The translations under genes and the position numbers were made by a program. This document shows positions 54,393 through 61,822 of a DNA stretch of 61,822 bases, piece by piece. The stretch's first letter is position 1. Each line of letters starts with the position of its first letter. Source of the stretch: Enorma burkinafasonensis (lineage in GTDB: Bacteria; Actinomycetota; Coriobacteriia; Coriobacteriales; Coriobacteriaceae); NCBI RefSeq assembly GCF_902150035.1, contig NZ_LR597511.1, positions 1-61,822 on the forward strand, read 5' to 3'. The notes below the pieces were generated by a model that did not search any database, had not been told where the DNA came from, and was given only the letters and a program-made list of their open reading frames with translations.

Positions 54393-55280
54393 TTAGGCGA
54401 GCGGAGCGGCGCCGTTGGCGAACACCTTGACGATGTGCTCGAACGTGTCGCGCAGGCTCTCGTAGGCAACCGTGGTCATGTCGTGCCAATACACGACGTT
54501 CTCCGGGTCCGCCGCGATGCGGTCGTCGATCATCTTGCGCACGGCCTCGCCGGCGTACTTCACGCCGTAGGTGTAGTAGTTCACCTTGCGGATGCCCGCG
54601 TCGATGGCGCGCTTGTAGTCCTCGTCCGAGACGCCAGAGCCGCCATGCATGACGAGCGGCACGTTGACGCGCTCGCGGATCTTCGTGAGCACGTCGAACG
54701 ACAGGTGCGGCTCGCCCTTGTAGAGGCCGTGCACCGTGCCGAAGGAGCAGGCGAGGATGTCGAGGCCGGTACGGGCCACGAAGTCGGCGGCCTGGTCGGG
54801 GTCGGTGTAGATGGCGCCCGCCTCCTCGGCGGTGCCGCCCTCGTTGGAGTCGCCGCCCTCGCGCGAGCCCATGGAGCCGAGCTCGCACTCGAGACCGGCG
54901 CCGTAGGCGGCGCACATGTCGGCAGCGGCCTGCGAGAACTCGATGTTCTTCTCGTACGGTAGCGTGGAGCCGTCGAACATCACGCCCGTGAAGCCCAGGT
55001 CGAGCGCGCGCTGGGCGTAGCTCAGGTGCTCGCAGTGGTCGAGATGCAGGCAGATGAGCGCGCTCGAGCACTCGGCGAGGGCCGTGACCATGGGGCCGGC
55101 GACCGAGAGCGGAACGAGCCCCTCGTGCGCCTCGGCGTGCTGGATGATGATGGGGTAGCCCGTCTCCTCGGCGACGTCGATCGCGGCACGGACCGCCTCC
55201 AGGCTCGCCGCGTTCACCGCCGCGAGCGCCATGTTGTTCTGCTCCGCGATCTTGCAGATGTCGCGCAGGTTGACTAACAT
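54393..55280 (-). CDS. Class II fructose/tagatose-bisphosphate aldolase family protein
   Basis: A 295-residue zinc-dependent aldolase. Zinc and catalytic residues appear as Asp81 and His82 (HLDHCEH), His184 (GTVHG) and His212 (MHGGSG). The GatY/KbaY/FbaA-like layout suggests cleavage of a ketose 1,6-bisphosphate or 1-phosphate made by the adjacent PTS after further phosphorylation. No 6-phosphate kinase is in the window. It is the first gene of the aldolase-IIA-IIB-IIC-IID operon, with gaaaggag upstream. Confidence 0.9.
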   Translation of the reverse strand: MLVNLRDICKIAEQNNMALAAVNAASLEAVRAAIDVAEETGYPIIIQHAEAHEGLVPLSVAGPMVTALAECSSALICLHLDHCEHLSYAQRALDLGFTGVMFDGSTLPYEKNIEFSQAAADMCAAYGAGLECELGSMGSREGGDSNEGGTAEEAGAIYTDPDQAADFVARTGLDILACSFGTVHGLYKGEPHLSFDVLTKIRERVNVPLVMHGGSGVSDEDYKRAIDAGIRKVNYYTYGVKYAGEAVRKMIDDRIAADPENVVYWHDMTTVAYESLRDTFEHIVKVFANGAAPLA

Positions 55281-55477
55281 GTCTCTCCTTTCGATGCTGC
55301 CAATATGAACTCAAATGAGCTCATATGAACCTAATACAACATAGAATAGAACGTTTTTAAGTTTCGTCTAGTTCTTTTTTTGCCAATCTGCTGAACGGTA
55401 GGAAACAAAACGTAAGCGAACAGAAGTATTCGAATGCTTTTACCGTACATAGCCTCGACGCGAGGCGGGCGGTCGCG
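55281..55477. promoter_or_regulatory. Promoter/operator region of the mannose-family PTS operon
   Basis: An AT-rich 197-bp gap. It holds a direct repeat atatgaac (55301 region) spaced by about 20 bases, with a palindromic atgagctcat between the copies. Purine- or pyrimidine-rich tracts include aaacaaaacg. The gaacggtagg at 55393-55402 is the inverse of cctaccgttc at 26017-26026. A second taccgt occurs near 55440. These are candidate sites for one of the DeoR-type regulators encoded nearby. Confidence 0.5.
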
Positions 55478-56536
55478 CTACACCTCGCCGTCACCCGGGA
55501 AGACGATCCCCGCCTGGCGGCGCGCCTCGTCCATAATCTCAAGTGATGCGAGCGAGACCTCCTGGTAGGGTGCAACGTCGCGCTCGCCCTTCACGCAGGC
55601 TACGAAATGCTCGAGCTCGTAGACCATGTTGTTGTCGCACGGCTCGAAGGCGATGGGCTCCTCGCGGTCCCCGATGCTTTGCGCCGTCGCCTTGGCGGCG
55701 TTGCGCACCGCGCGGCCGCGCAGATGGAGCGTGCCCGCATCCGGTGCGGACATGTTCTCGACCGTGATGGTCCCCCGCTCGCCCTCGATCTGGTTCGTGG
55801 CGAGGTCCTGCGAGATCTTCGAGTAGGCGAGCTCCACCACCTTGTCGTCGTAGCGCGCGACGATGGTGCCCAAGCCGTCGATGGCGCCATGCGTGAGCTC
55901 GCATTCCTGCCCGGCCACCATGACCGGCGAGCACGATATCGACTTCGGTGCACCGAAGAGGTAGACCATGGTCTCCACGCAGTAGATCCCCAGGTCCATG
56001 AGGGCGCCCGTCGCCATATGCGTGTCGAAGATGTTCGTGTGCCTGCCGGCGAGCAGGTCGTCGTAGCGCGAGGAGTACTTGCCGTATCTCAGCGTCGCGC
56101 GGCGGATAGGGGCGATGCGTTCCATGAGCTTCTTGATCCGCGCGATACCCGGATCGTGCACGGGGCGCATCGCCTCCATGGCGACCACGCCCTTCGCGCG
56201 GGCCGCATCGATGAGGTTTCGCGCCTTGGCGGCGTCGCTCGAGAACGGCTTCTCGACCATGACGTGCTTGCCGGCCTCGACCAGCGGCAGCGCTTGGCCG
56301 TAGTGGATGGCGTTGGGCGTGGCGATGTAGACCGCGTCCACCGCGTCGCTCGCGGCGAGCTCCTCGAGGCTCGCGAACGGGACCGTCCCGCCGTTGCGCT
56401 CGGTCGCGGCGACGGACTCCTCGGAGGTCATGCCCATGCTGCCCACGTACTGCGCATCCGGGCAACCCCGAAGCGTCTCGATGAAGTTCTCCGAGATCAT
56501 GCTCGTGCCGATCACGGCGAACCGGACCCTCTCCAT
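55478..56536 (-). CDS. Gfo/Idh/MocA-family oxidoreductase
   Basis: A 352-residue NAD(P)-dependent oxidoreductase. The N-terminal Rossmann motif VIGTSMIS lacks the usual second Gly of GxGxxG. The EKPFSSDAA motif with its catalytic Lys is present, as is the C-terminal beta-sheet substrate domain (MDLGIYCVETMVYLFG). Members oxidise or reduce sugars, inositols or pseudo-sugars. It lies upstream of the aldolase/PTS operon on the same strand but is separated by a 197-bp promoter region. Confidence 0.87.
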   Translation of the reverse strand: MERVRFAVIGTSMISENFIETLRGCPDAQYVGSMGMTSEESVAATERNGGTVPFASLEELAASDAVDAVYIATPNAIHYGQALPLVEAGKHVMVEKPFSSDAAKARNLIDAARAKGVVAMEAMRPVHDPGIARIKKLMERIAPIRRATLRYGKYSSRYDDLLAGRHTNIFDTHMATGALMDLGIYCVETMVYLFGAPKSISCSPVMVAGQECELTHGAIDGLGTIVARYDDKVVELAYSKISQDLATNQIEGERGTITVENMSAPDAGTLHLRGRAVRNAAKATAQSIGDREEPIAFEPCDNNMVYELEHFVACVKGERDVAPYQEVSLASLEIMDEARRQAGIVFPGDGEV

Positions 56537-56797
56537 ATGCGTCCCCTCTCGCATCGCGCCATCGGTATGGTCCGCATGCTTCGAAACCATACTGTTCGAA
56601 ACCTATATGTTTCGTTACTACGCTATTCTTACGCAAAATACTTTCGTTTTCAAGCACTATATCTTTCGTTCGAAGCGTTTTCGGTGAGTTTCTGCTTTGA
56701 GCTGAGTTTCTATCGAAATCTTGAGCCGTCTTTCCCGTGCCGGGTTTCGTTTTACAATCGAGGGGAGCCGCAGACGACGCGTCCGGATGAGGGAGCC
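56537..56797. promoter_or_regulatory. Divergent promoter region with repeated tttcgtt sites
   Basis: Four tttcgtt sites on the plus strand (56610, 56642, 56664 and 56745, first bases) and related ttcgaa(a) sites lie between the divergent oxidoreductase and deoR genes. Spacings of 32 and 22 bases between the first three place them on one face of the helix. DeoR-family repressors often bind such tandem direct repeats. A tacaat at 56753-56758 may be the -10 box of the plus-strand regulator gene, overlapped by the last site. Confidence 0.5.
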
Positions 56798-57598
56798 ATG
56801 AAGCAGAGCGACACGCGGAAGAACGACATACTCGATATCCTCAAGCGCGAGAACAAGGTCCACGTCCCCGACCTGAGCGACCGCTTCGGCGTCTCCGAGG
56901 TCACCATCAGGAAGGACCTGAAGGAGCTCGAGGACCGCGGCCTGCTGCGCCGCGTGCACGGCGGCGCCGAATGCATCCGGCAGGATCGGGTGGCCGTGGA
57001 GTCGACGCTGAGCGAGCTCGTCACGCTCCATCCCGCGGAGAAGCGCGCCATCGCGCGAAGGGCCTTCGGGTTCATCGAGGACGGCGACGCGATCCTGCTC
57101 GACGCCTCGACCACGACGCGCGAGCTCGCGCATCTCCTGCGCGATAGCGACCTTGCCGACCTGACCGTCATCACGCCCTCCGCCGAGATCGCCATCGAGC
57201 TCGTCGCCTGCCCGCGCATCCAGGTCATCCTCATCGGCGGCATCATGCGCCCGTCGCTCAACACGACCATGGGCCCCATCGCCACCGACACGCTCAAGCA
57301 GCTGCACGCCGACAAGGCGTTCATCGGCGTCAACGGCGTCGACGCTCAGGTGGGCCTCACCACGCAGAACATTCTCGAATGCGAGATGAAGCGCTGCATC
57401 ATCGAGGCGAGCACGCGCTCGTTCGTGCTCGCGGACGCCAGCAAGCTCAACGCCATCGCGCTCGGCGTCATCGGGCCGGTGAGCGCCGTCGACTATATCG
57501 TCACCGAGGCGACCATATCCTCGCGGCTCAAGGCGAAACTCGAGGAGCAGGGCGTCGAGGTCGTCACCGTCGAGGTCGCGGATCCCACCGACGCGTGA
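56798..57598 (+). CDS. DeoR/GlpR-family transcriptional regulator (1)
   Basis: A 266-residue repressor. The N-terminal HTH (LDILKRENKVHVPDLSDRFGVSEVTIRKDLKELEDRG) is followed by the DeoR C-terminal sensor domain with DASTTTRELAH and the phosphate-binding-type segment of that fold. It probably senses a sugar phosphate made by the neighbouring PTS. It is divergent from the Gfo-PTS genes and reads toward the second regulator. ATG 56798 has gagggag upstream; the frame extends further without a ribosome site. Confidence 0.92.
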   Translation: MKQSDTRKNDILDILKRENKVHVPDLSDRFGVSEVTIRKDLKELEDRGLLRRVHGGAECIRQDRVAVESTLSELVTLHPAEKRAIARRAFGFIEDGDAILLDASTTTRELAHLLRDSDLADLTVITPSAEIAIELVACPRIQVILIGGIMRPSLNTTMGPIATDTLKQLHADKAFIGVNGVDAQVGLTTQNILECEMKRCIIEASTRSFVLADASKLNAIALGVIGPVSAVDYIVTEATISSRLKAKLEEQGVEVVTVEVADPTDA

Positions 57599-57720
57599 TA
57601 TTGCGTTTATCGCGAATTCGACACCATTCAAAACAAAATGAAATGCCGTCTGCGCTCTTCATGGTACATTGTCGCTAGGCAAACGGATGCCGAGCAACCT
57701 ACCGGACGGATACCAGAACC

Positions 57721-58515
57721 ATGAGCGGACAAGAGAATCAAAGCCTGTACCTCGAAGAACGCCACGATGCCATCCTCAAGCTCCTTGAGGACGAGGCGTC
57801 GGTGAGCGTCAACGACCTCAGCGTGCGCTTCGGGGTTTCATCTGCCACCATCCGCAAGGACATCAAGGCCCTCGAGCGGCTCGGCAAGCTCCGCCGCACC
57901 CACGGCGGCGCGATCCGCACCTCCGCCGACGGCACCGAGGTCCTCTTCGATGCGGCGCGCGCTGTCGCCCACCGCGAGAAGACGCGGATCGGACGGGCGG
58001 CCGCTCGATTCGTCTCGGACGGCGACACCATCCTCGTCCAATCCGGCACCACCTGCCTGGAGCTCGTGCGCGCCCTCGACGGCAAGCGCGACATCACGCT
58101 CATCACCTGTGACATGGCGGTCGCCATGGAGGCCGAGGCCAAGCTCGTCGACAGCAGCATCATCCTCATCGGCGGCATCCTGCGCGTGGGGTACCACTAC
58201 GCCCAGGGTTCCGAGGCCGTCGCTCAGCTCGAGCAGTACCACGTCCCCACGGCGTTCCTTTGCGGCAACGCCTTCTCGCTCGCCCACGGCCTCACCGCGC
58301 ACCGCATGGAGCAGGCCAACTGGGTCCAGACGCAGATGAAGGTCTCCGACCGGCATATCCTGCTCATGGACTCCAGCAAGATGGGCCAAAGCGCGCTCGC
58401 CCACGCCGCGGACCTCACCGACATCGACGTGCTCGTGACCGATGAGGGGGTCGACGATCAGATGCGCGTGGGCCTCGCGCAGGCCGCCCCGCATCTCGAG
58501 GTCCTCTACGCCTGA
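57721..58515 (+). CDS. DeoR/GlpR-family transcriptional regulator (2)
   Basis: A 264-residue paralogue of the preceding protein. The HTH is VNDLSVRFGVSSATIRKDIKAL and the sensor domain contains VQSGTTCLELV and GGILRVGYHYAQGSEA. It is transcribed in the same direction after a 122-bp gap with a possible tacatt -10 box. The two proteins differ strongly in the sensor domain, so they probably respond to different ligands. One may control this locus and the other a distant one. Confidence 0.92.
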   Translation: MSGQENQSLYLEERHDAILKLLEDEASVSVNDLSVRFGVSSATIRKDIKALERLGKLRRTHGGAIRTSADGTEVLFDAARAVAHREKTRIGRAAARFVSDGDTILVQSGTTCLELVRALDGKRDITLITCDMAVAMEAEAKLVDSSIILIGGILRVGYHYAQGSEAVAQLEQYHVPTAFLCGNAFSLAHGLTAHRMEQANWVQTQMKVSDRHILLMDSSKMGQSALAHAADLTDIDVLVTDEGVDDQMRVGLAQAAPHLEVLYA

Positions 58516-58708
58516 TGGTCGCGACCGCATGCCGCGGTCCGGCCGCCCGCCGTGCCCCGGTCACCTGCAATCGCCGGAAACCCGATGTCCGGCACAGGAC
58601 GTGCCCGGTCCTAAGGCGCTCCCAACTACCCAGATACGCAGTTCGCGTAAGTTCCAACTTCCATCTTGTGCAGATACGGGCGGATACGGTAATATGAGTG
58701 ACTGCTAC

Positions 58709-58799
58709 GGAGAGCTGACCGAGAGGCCGAAGGTGCTCGCCTGCTAAGCGAGTATTCCCCACAAGGGAATCTGGGGTTCGAATCCCCAGCTCTCCGCCA
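58709..58799 (+). tRNA. tRNA-Ser (GCT)
   Basis: A 91-base class II tRNA including an encoded CCA. The acceptor GGAGAGC pairs with GCTCTCC. The anticodon arm ctcgc-ctGCTaa-gcgag carries GCT, reading AGC/AGU serine codons. A long variable arm (attccccacaagggaat) is present and the T arm contains ggttcgaatcc. A hairpin terminator follows. Confidence 0.95.
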
Positions 58800-58811
58800 G
58801 CTGCGTTTTCA

Positions 58812-58844
58812 CGGACCCCGTTTGGACCATCCAAGCGGGGTCCG
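58812..58844 (+). terminator. Terminator hairpin after tRNA-Ser
   Basis: A 15-bp stem with one mismatch (cggaccccgtttgga pairing with tccaagcggggtccg) closes on a 3-base loop, 12 bases after the tRNA. It may act in both directions, since the minus-strand gene ends at 58860. Confidence 0.75.
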
Positions 58845-58859
58845 CGCGTTTCGCGACCC

Positions 58860-61286
58860 TCAGGCCCTGAGCGAGCGACCCACCGCGCCGAGCTCGTCGC
58901 TGCCGAGCAGCAGCCAGAGCGTGTAGACGCAGTCGTACGCGAGCGTGAAGAACCCCTCATCGACAAGGAGCATCGCCGCCGCCTCGAGCTGATGGAGCGC
59001 CTCCGCGCTCGGCGGGACGGGCATGCCGGCGCCCTCCATGAGCGCGGCGGCCTCTTCGACCGAAGGCTCCTCGGCACGTCCCATCTCCCCCATGAGCTGC
59101 GCGAGCTCGGAGCGCGCCATCTCGCTCATCTGCTCGCCCCGGGGCACCATGCGGTAGCACGCCATGCCCACCTCCGGCTCGCCCATACGCCAGTAGGCGA
59201 AGGCCACGCGGTAGAGTAGATACGCGATCGAGTCGCGGTCGGTCGCGATGCGCAGACCGTGCTTGACGACCTCGATCACCTCGTCATAGCGCTCCAGCCG
59301 CGCGAGCACGTTCACGAGCGCGGCGTGCGCGAGCGTCGAGGTGCCGGCCATGTCGAGCAGGCGGCGCGCCTCGTCGAGCGCCCGGTCGAAGGCGCCCGCG
59401 TTGAAGTAGAGCTGCTCGAGCTCATGGTGGGCGAAGAAGAGCGCGTCGGGTGCCCGGCGGATGCGCATCGCGGGGTCGTCCTCCCACAGCGGCAAAAGCA
59501 CGCGCCCCACGCGGTTCTGACAGAACCTGCTGATGAGCGGTACGTCGCTCATGAACTCCGCCGCGGCGCAGCCCGCCTCGAGCTCCTCGATGAGCGCGAC
59601 GAGGCCGGCCTCCGCGCGGGCGGGGTCGTCACGCGCGATGTCGCGCAACTCGGCGACGCGCTCGGCGCGCTCATCGGGACCGCTCTCCATCACCTCGAGC
59701 TCGCAGGCGGTATCGGCCAGCAGCAGGTCGCGGAGCACCGGTGAAAGCGGCCTGTCGTCCTGTGCGGGGGAGACCCGGCGCGCCGCGCTGGCGGCGATCC
59801 CGAACGGCTCGTCCACCGCGAGGCCGGAGATGCGCTCGAGGGCCGCCTGCCGCTCGAGCGGCGCCCCGTCGAGCTTCTTCGCGAAGGGCACGAGCGCCGC
59901 CATGAAGCCCGCGCGCTCGAAGAGGTAGCTCGACTCCGATTGAGCCCGCAGGTCGCGGGCCACCACCGTGCAGCGCCGGAGGGCGATCTTCGAGGCGAAC
60001 GCCGCGGCGGCGAAGGCGAGCACCATGCGCGCGCCGTATTCGGCGGCCATGCGCTCGCGGCGCACACGCTCGAGCTCGACCCACGCGCCCGCATCGGCAT
60101 CGTAGAGCTCGCGGGACATGGCGTAGGCATCGGGCAGGCTGAAGCGCACGTGGAGCACGCCCGCCGCCGCGTCGCAATCGTATTCGTACTCGAGCCTCAC
60201 GACCGCGGCCATGTCCTCGCACAGCGTGGCGAACCGCGTGCGGAGGTCCCACTCCCCTCCCGGCTTGCACGACGTCCCATCTATCTCGGCCCAGCCGTTG
60301 GGTGCGACGCTCCGTGCCAGCGAGCGCTCGACCCAGGCGGTCATGCCGCGAAGCACCTGCTGGTCGATGAGCGAGCACGCCTCCTCGGCCGGCGAGGCGG
60401 AGAGGCCCTCGATCACCGAGCCGAAGCGGCTGCCCACCGCGCAGATTCGGTTCAGCGCGGCCTCCACCCCGAAGAGGAAGAGGATATCATCGGCTTCAAG
60501 GCCGTCGCGCGCGAAGTTGAGGTAGAGGCTGTCGATGCCGCGGATGTAGGCGAGCGATACATGGGCGCGCTCCGTGAGCTCGCGCAGCCGGTCGACGTCG
60601 ATGTGCGCGCAGAGGCGCAGGGCGAACCGCTCGATACCCGAGGGCGCATCGCTCGAGCGCCAGCGGAAGAGCGCCGCCTCGAGCGCATCGGGGAGCGCGA
60701 GGTCCCTGAAGCCCTCGAGGAGGTGGACCTCGCGGGGCAGCGGCTCGGCGGCAAGCGAGACCGCGGGACGCCGGGCGCCGCCATGCGCCTGCCCGGTCTC
60801 GCCGGCGGAAGCACCGCGCAGCCGCGTGGCCTCGATCACGCAGTAGCGCAGGTACAGCGAGGACGCGAACGCCCTGAAGCCCATCGTGCGCGACGAGTTC
60901 CAGGTCTCGGTCTCGCTCACCTCGCGCATGACGCCCCTGAACGAACCGCGGTACCGGCTGTACGGCTCGAGCGCGGCAGCGCCGCATCTCAGGTAGACCG
61001 TGCCCGATACGCCCCGCTCGTCGGGGACGAGCGCGAGCTCGGGACGGGAACTCGGCGCGAGCGTGAGCGGCTCCTCTGCCGCGAAGACCTCGCCCTCGTC
61101 GCTCACGTACCCGAGGATGTGCACCTGCGCGTCGCTCTCGAAGCGCACGACGTAGCAGGAGCCGTTCGCGGGCAGGGGGCAGGCGCCCCAGATCATGCCG
61201 TAGCTCACGCCCTCCTGCTGCCCGGGCAGCACCGGCAGGCGCTTCCGCTGGGCGAGCAGGGGTATCTTGTAGGGTTCGCCACCCAC
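58860..61286 (-). CDS. Large uncharacterised protein with C-terminal TPR-like repeats
   Basis: An 808-residue protein. No signal peptide or transmembrane helix is obvious. The N-terminal 180 residues contain beta-rich segments (CYVVRFESDAQVHILGYVSDEGEV). The middle is mixed alpha/beta with several EYEYDCDAAAGVLHVRFSLPDAYAM-like strands. The last 250 residues form TPR-like helices (FFAHHELEQLYFNAGAFDRALDEARRLL, LLYRVAFAYWRMGEPEVGMACYRM). GTG 61286 is chosen for its ggaggt Shine-Dalgarno. It stands alone between two tRNA genes. I do not recognise the family. Confidence 0.8.
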   Translation of the reverse strand: MGGEPYKIPLLAQRKRLPVLPGQQEGVSYGMIWGACPLPANGSCYVVRFESDAQVHILGYVSDEGEVFAAEEPLTLAPSSRPELALVPDERGVSGTVYLRCGAAALEPYSRYRGSFRGVMREVSETETWNSSRTMGFRAFASSLYLRYCVIEATRLRGASAGETGQAHGGARRPAVSLAAEPLPREVHLLEGFRDLALPDALEAALFRWRSSDAPSGIERFALRLCAHIDVDRLRELTERAHVSLAYIRGIDSLYLNFARDGLEADDILFLFGVEAALNRICAVGSRFGSVIEGLSASPAEEACSLIDQQVLRGMTAWVERSLARSVAPNGWAEIDGTSCKPGGEWDLRTRFATLCEDMAAVVRLEYEYDCDAAAGVLHVRFSLPDAYAMSRELYDADAGAWVELERVRRERMAAEYGARMVLAFAAAAFASKIALRRCTVVARDLRAQSESSYLFERAGFMAALVPFAKKLDGAPLERQAALERISGLAVDEPFGIAASAARRVSPAQDDRPLSPVLRDLLLADTACELEVMESGPDERAERVAELRDIARDDPARAEAGLVALIEELEAGCAAAEFMSDVPLISRFCQNRVGRVLLPLWEDDPAMRIRRAPDALFFAHHELEQLYFNAGAFDRALDEARRLLDMAGTSTLAHAALVNVLARLERYDEVIEVVKHGLRIATDRDSIAYLLYRVAFAYWRMGEPEVGMACYRMVPRGEQMSEMARSELAQLMGEMGRAEEPSVEEAAALMEGAGMPVPPSAEALHQLEAAAMLLVDEGFFTLAYDCVYTLWLLLGSDELGAVGRSLRA

Positions 61287-61502
61287 CGCGGACGCACCTC
61301 CTTGCCAAGGTCCCGGATACGCGGCGGACTGCCGCCGCATGCACTCGCTTGCTCCATTGTGGACCCCGCACGCGGGCGCGGCGGCGACTTTTTCGCATCA
61401 GGTAGCAATCCGCCGCCGAACGAGGGCGCTCCCCGCGGGCGCGGCGGCCAGCGCCCTGCCCGGGCCTGGGCGCATCGGACCGCTGTCCCGCGCTCAAAAC
61501 GA

Positions 61503-61532
61503 CCAAACCCGCAGGCGGGCCCGCGGGTTTGG
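61503..61532 (-). terminator. Terminator hairpin after tRNA-Glu
   Basis: ccaaacccgc pairs perfectly with gcgggtttgg around a 10-base loop. On the minus strand it lies 12 bases after the tRNA and is followed by tcgtttt. Confidence 0.7.
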
Positions 61533-61544
61533 AATGAGGGTATG

Positions 61545-61621
61545 TGGTGCCCCCAGCGGGATTCGAACCCGCGATATCCACCTTGAAAGGGTGGCGTCCT
61601 AGGCCGCTAGACGATGGGGAC
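61545..61621 (-). tRNA. tRNA-Glu (TTC)
   Basis: A 77-base tRNA including an encoded CCA. The acceptor gtcccca pairs with tgggggc. The anticodon arm ccacc-ctTTCaa-ggtgg carries TTC, reading glutamate codons. The T arm contains cgggttcgaatcccg. It lies 74 bases inside the right terminal repeat. Confidence 0.95.
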
Positions 61622-61695
61622 AGCGGTCACGAGTATACCAGACTCGCGCCTGACCGGCACCGGCGATGAGAGCGCCGGCGTCGGCAGCACAAATC

Positions 61696-61822
61696 CCTTG
61701 ATTATCAACTTTATCCGAACACCTCCCACATTCATCCGCACATGTGCGGATGAATGTGGGAACCCGATACCCTGAGGGCCGGATCGGCCGGCCCCGGGAG
61801 ATCGGAGGACGGCATGTCCGGA
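61696..61822. repeat. Right copy of the 127-bp terminal inverted repeat
   Basis: This is the exact reverse complement of 1-127. Read on the minus strand it repeats the palindrome (61724-61761), the Shine-Dalgarno and the first codons of the response regulator. After 61696 the match ends and the frame closes within about 20 codons, so no response regulator is encoded here. See findings for assembly and biological explanations. Confidence 0.95.

Overview
The window is a high-GC bacterial chromosome segment. Gene content and order (ClpC–DisA–IspD on one strand, GroESL nearby, several PTS operons, DeoR-type regulators, oxygen-independent sugar-acid catabolism, no respiratory genes) suggest an anaerobic Actinomycetota of the class Coriobacteriia, probably Collinsella or a close relative. 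That placement is inferred from family recognition by eye, not from a database search. No plasmid, prophage, insertion sequence or CRISPR array is visible.

Layout. The first and last 127 bases are exact reverse complements of each other and contain a 38-bp perfect palindrome. At 115-8714 an OmpR-type two-component system precedes a dlt-like cell-envelope operon. That operon holds an AMP-forming amino-acid ligase, a fold-III PLP decarboxylase, a carrier protein, an MBOAT acyltransferase and an SGNH/DltD-like protein. The decarboxylase is not part of a canonical D-alanylation operon. From 8.9 to 16.8 kb lie housekeeping genes: DAHP synthase, a HAD phosphatase, an ABC-class ATPase, TrmL, a patatin, an MFS transporter and a universal stress protein. 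From 17.4 to 24.3 kb the minus strand carries ispD, disA, clpC, groEL and groES. From 24.7 to 36.2 kb is a sugar-acid locus: a galactitol-type PTS, a KDPG-type aldolase, two hydroxyacid dehydrogenases, a GldA-type dehydrogenase, an IlvD/Edd dehydratase, a split UxaA-type dehydratase, a HAD phosphatase and a ribulose-phosphate-epimerase homologue. No KDG kinase is present, so the PTS may supply the phosphate.

From 36.2 to 51.2 kb are mixed genes: an M20 peptidase, a frameshifted zinc-ribbon gene, AIM24, a lipase, a VWA protein next to a macro-domain/helical fusion, a DIP1984-like protein, Tex, Tag, Sel1-repeat and CpXC proteins, and GluQ-RS. From 51.6 to 58.5 kb is a mannose-family PTS (IIA, IIB, IIC, IID) with a class II aldolase and a Gfo/Idh oxidoreductase, divergent from two tandem DeoR regulators. 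The window ends with tRNA-Ser(GCT), a large uncharacterised TPR-containing protein and tRNA-Glu(TTC).

The most unexpected non-coding signal is a set of seven intergenic imperfect palindromes of 123-139 bp, at 10.3, 10.5, 17.0, 17.2, 41.8, 49.9 and 51.4 kb. Their terminal arms differ in sequence between most copies but stay self-complementary. Six of the seven have GCAGG or CCTGC at the exact centre. Two of them form a tandem composite that occurs twice.
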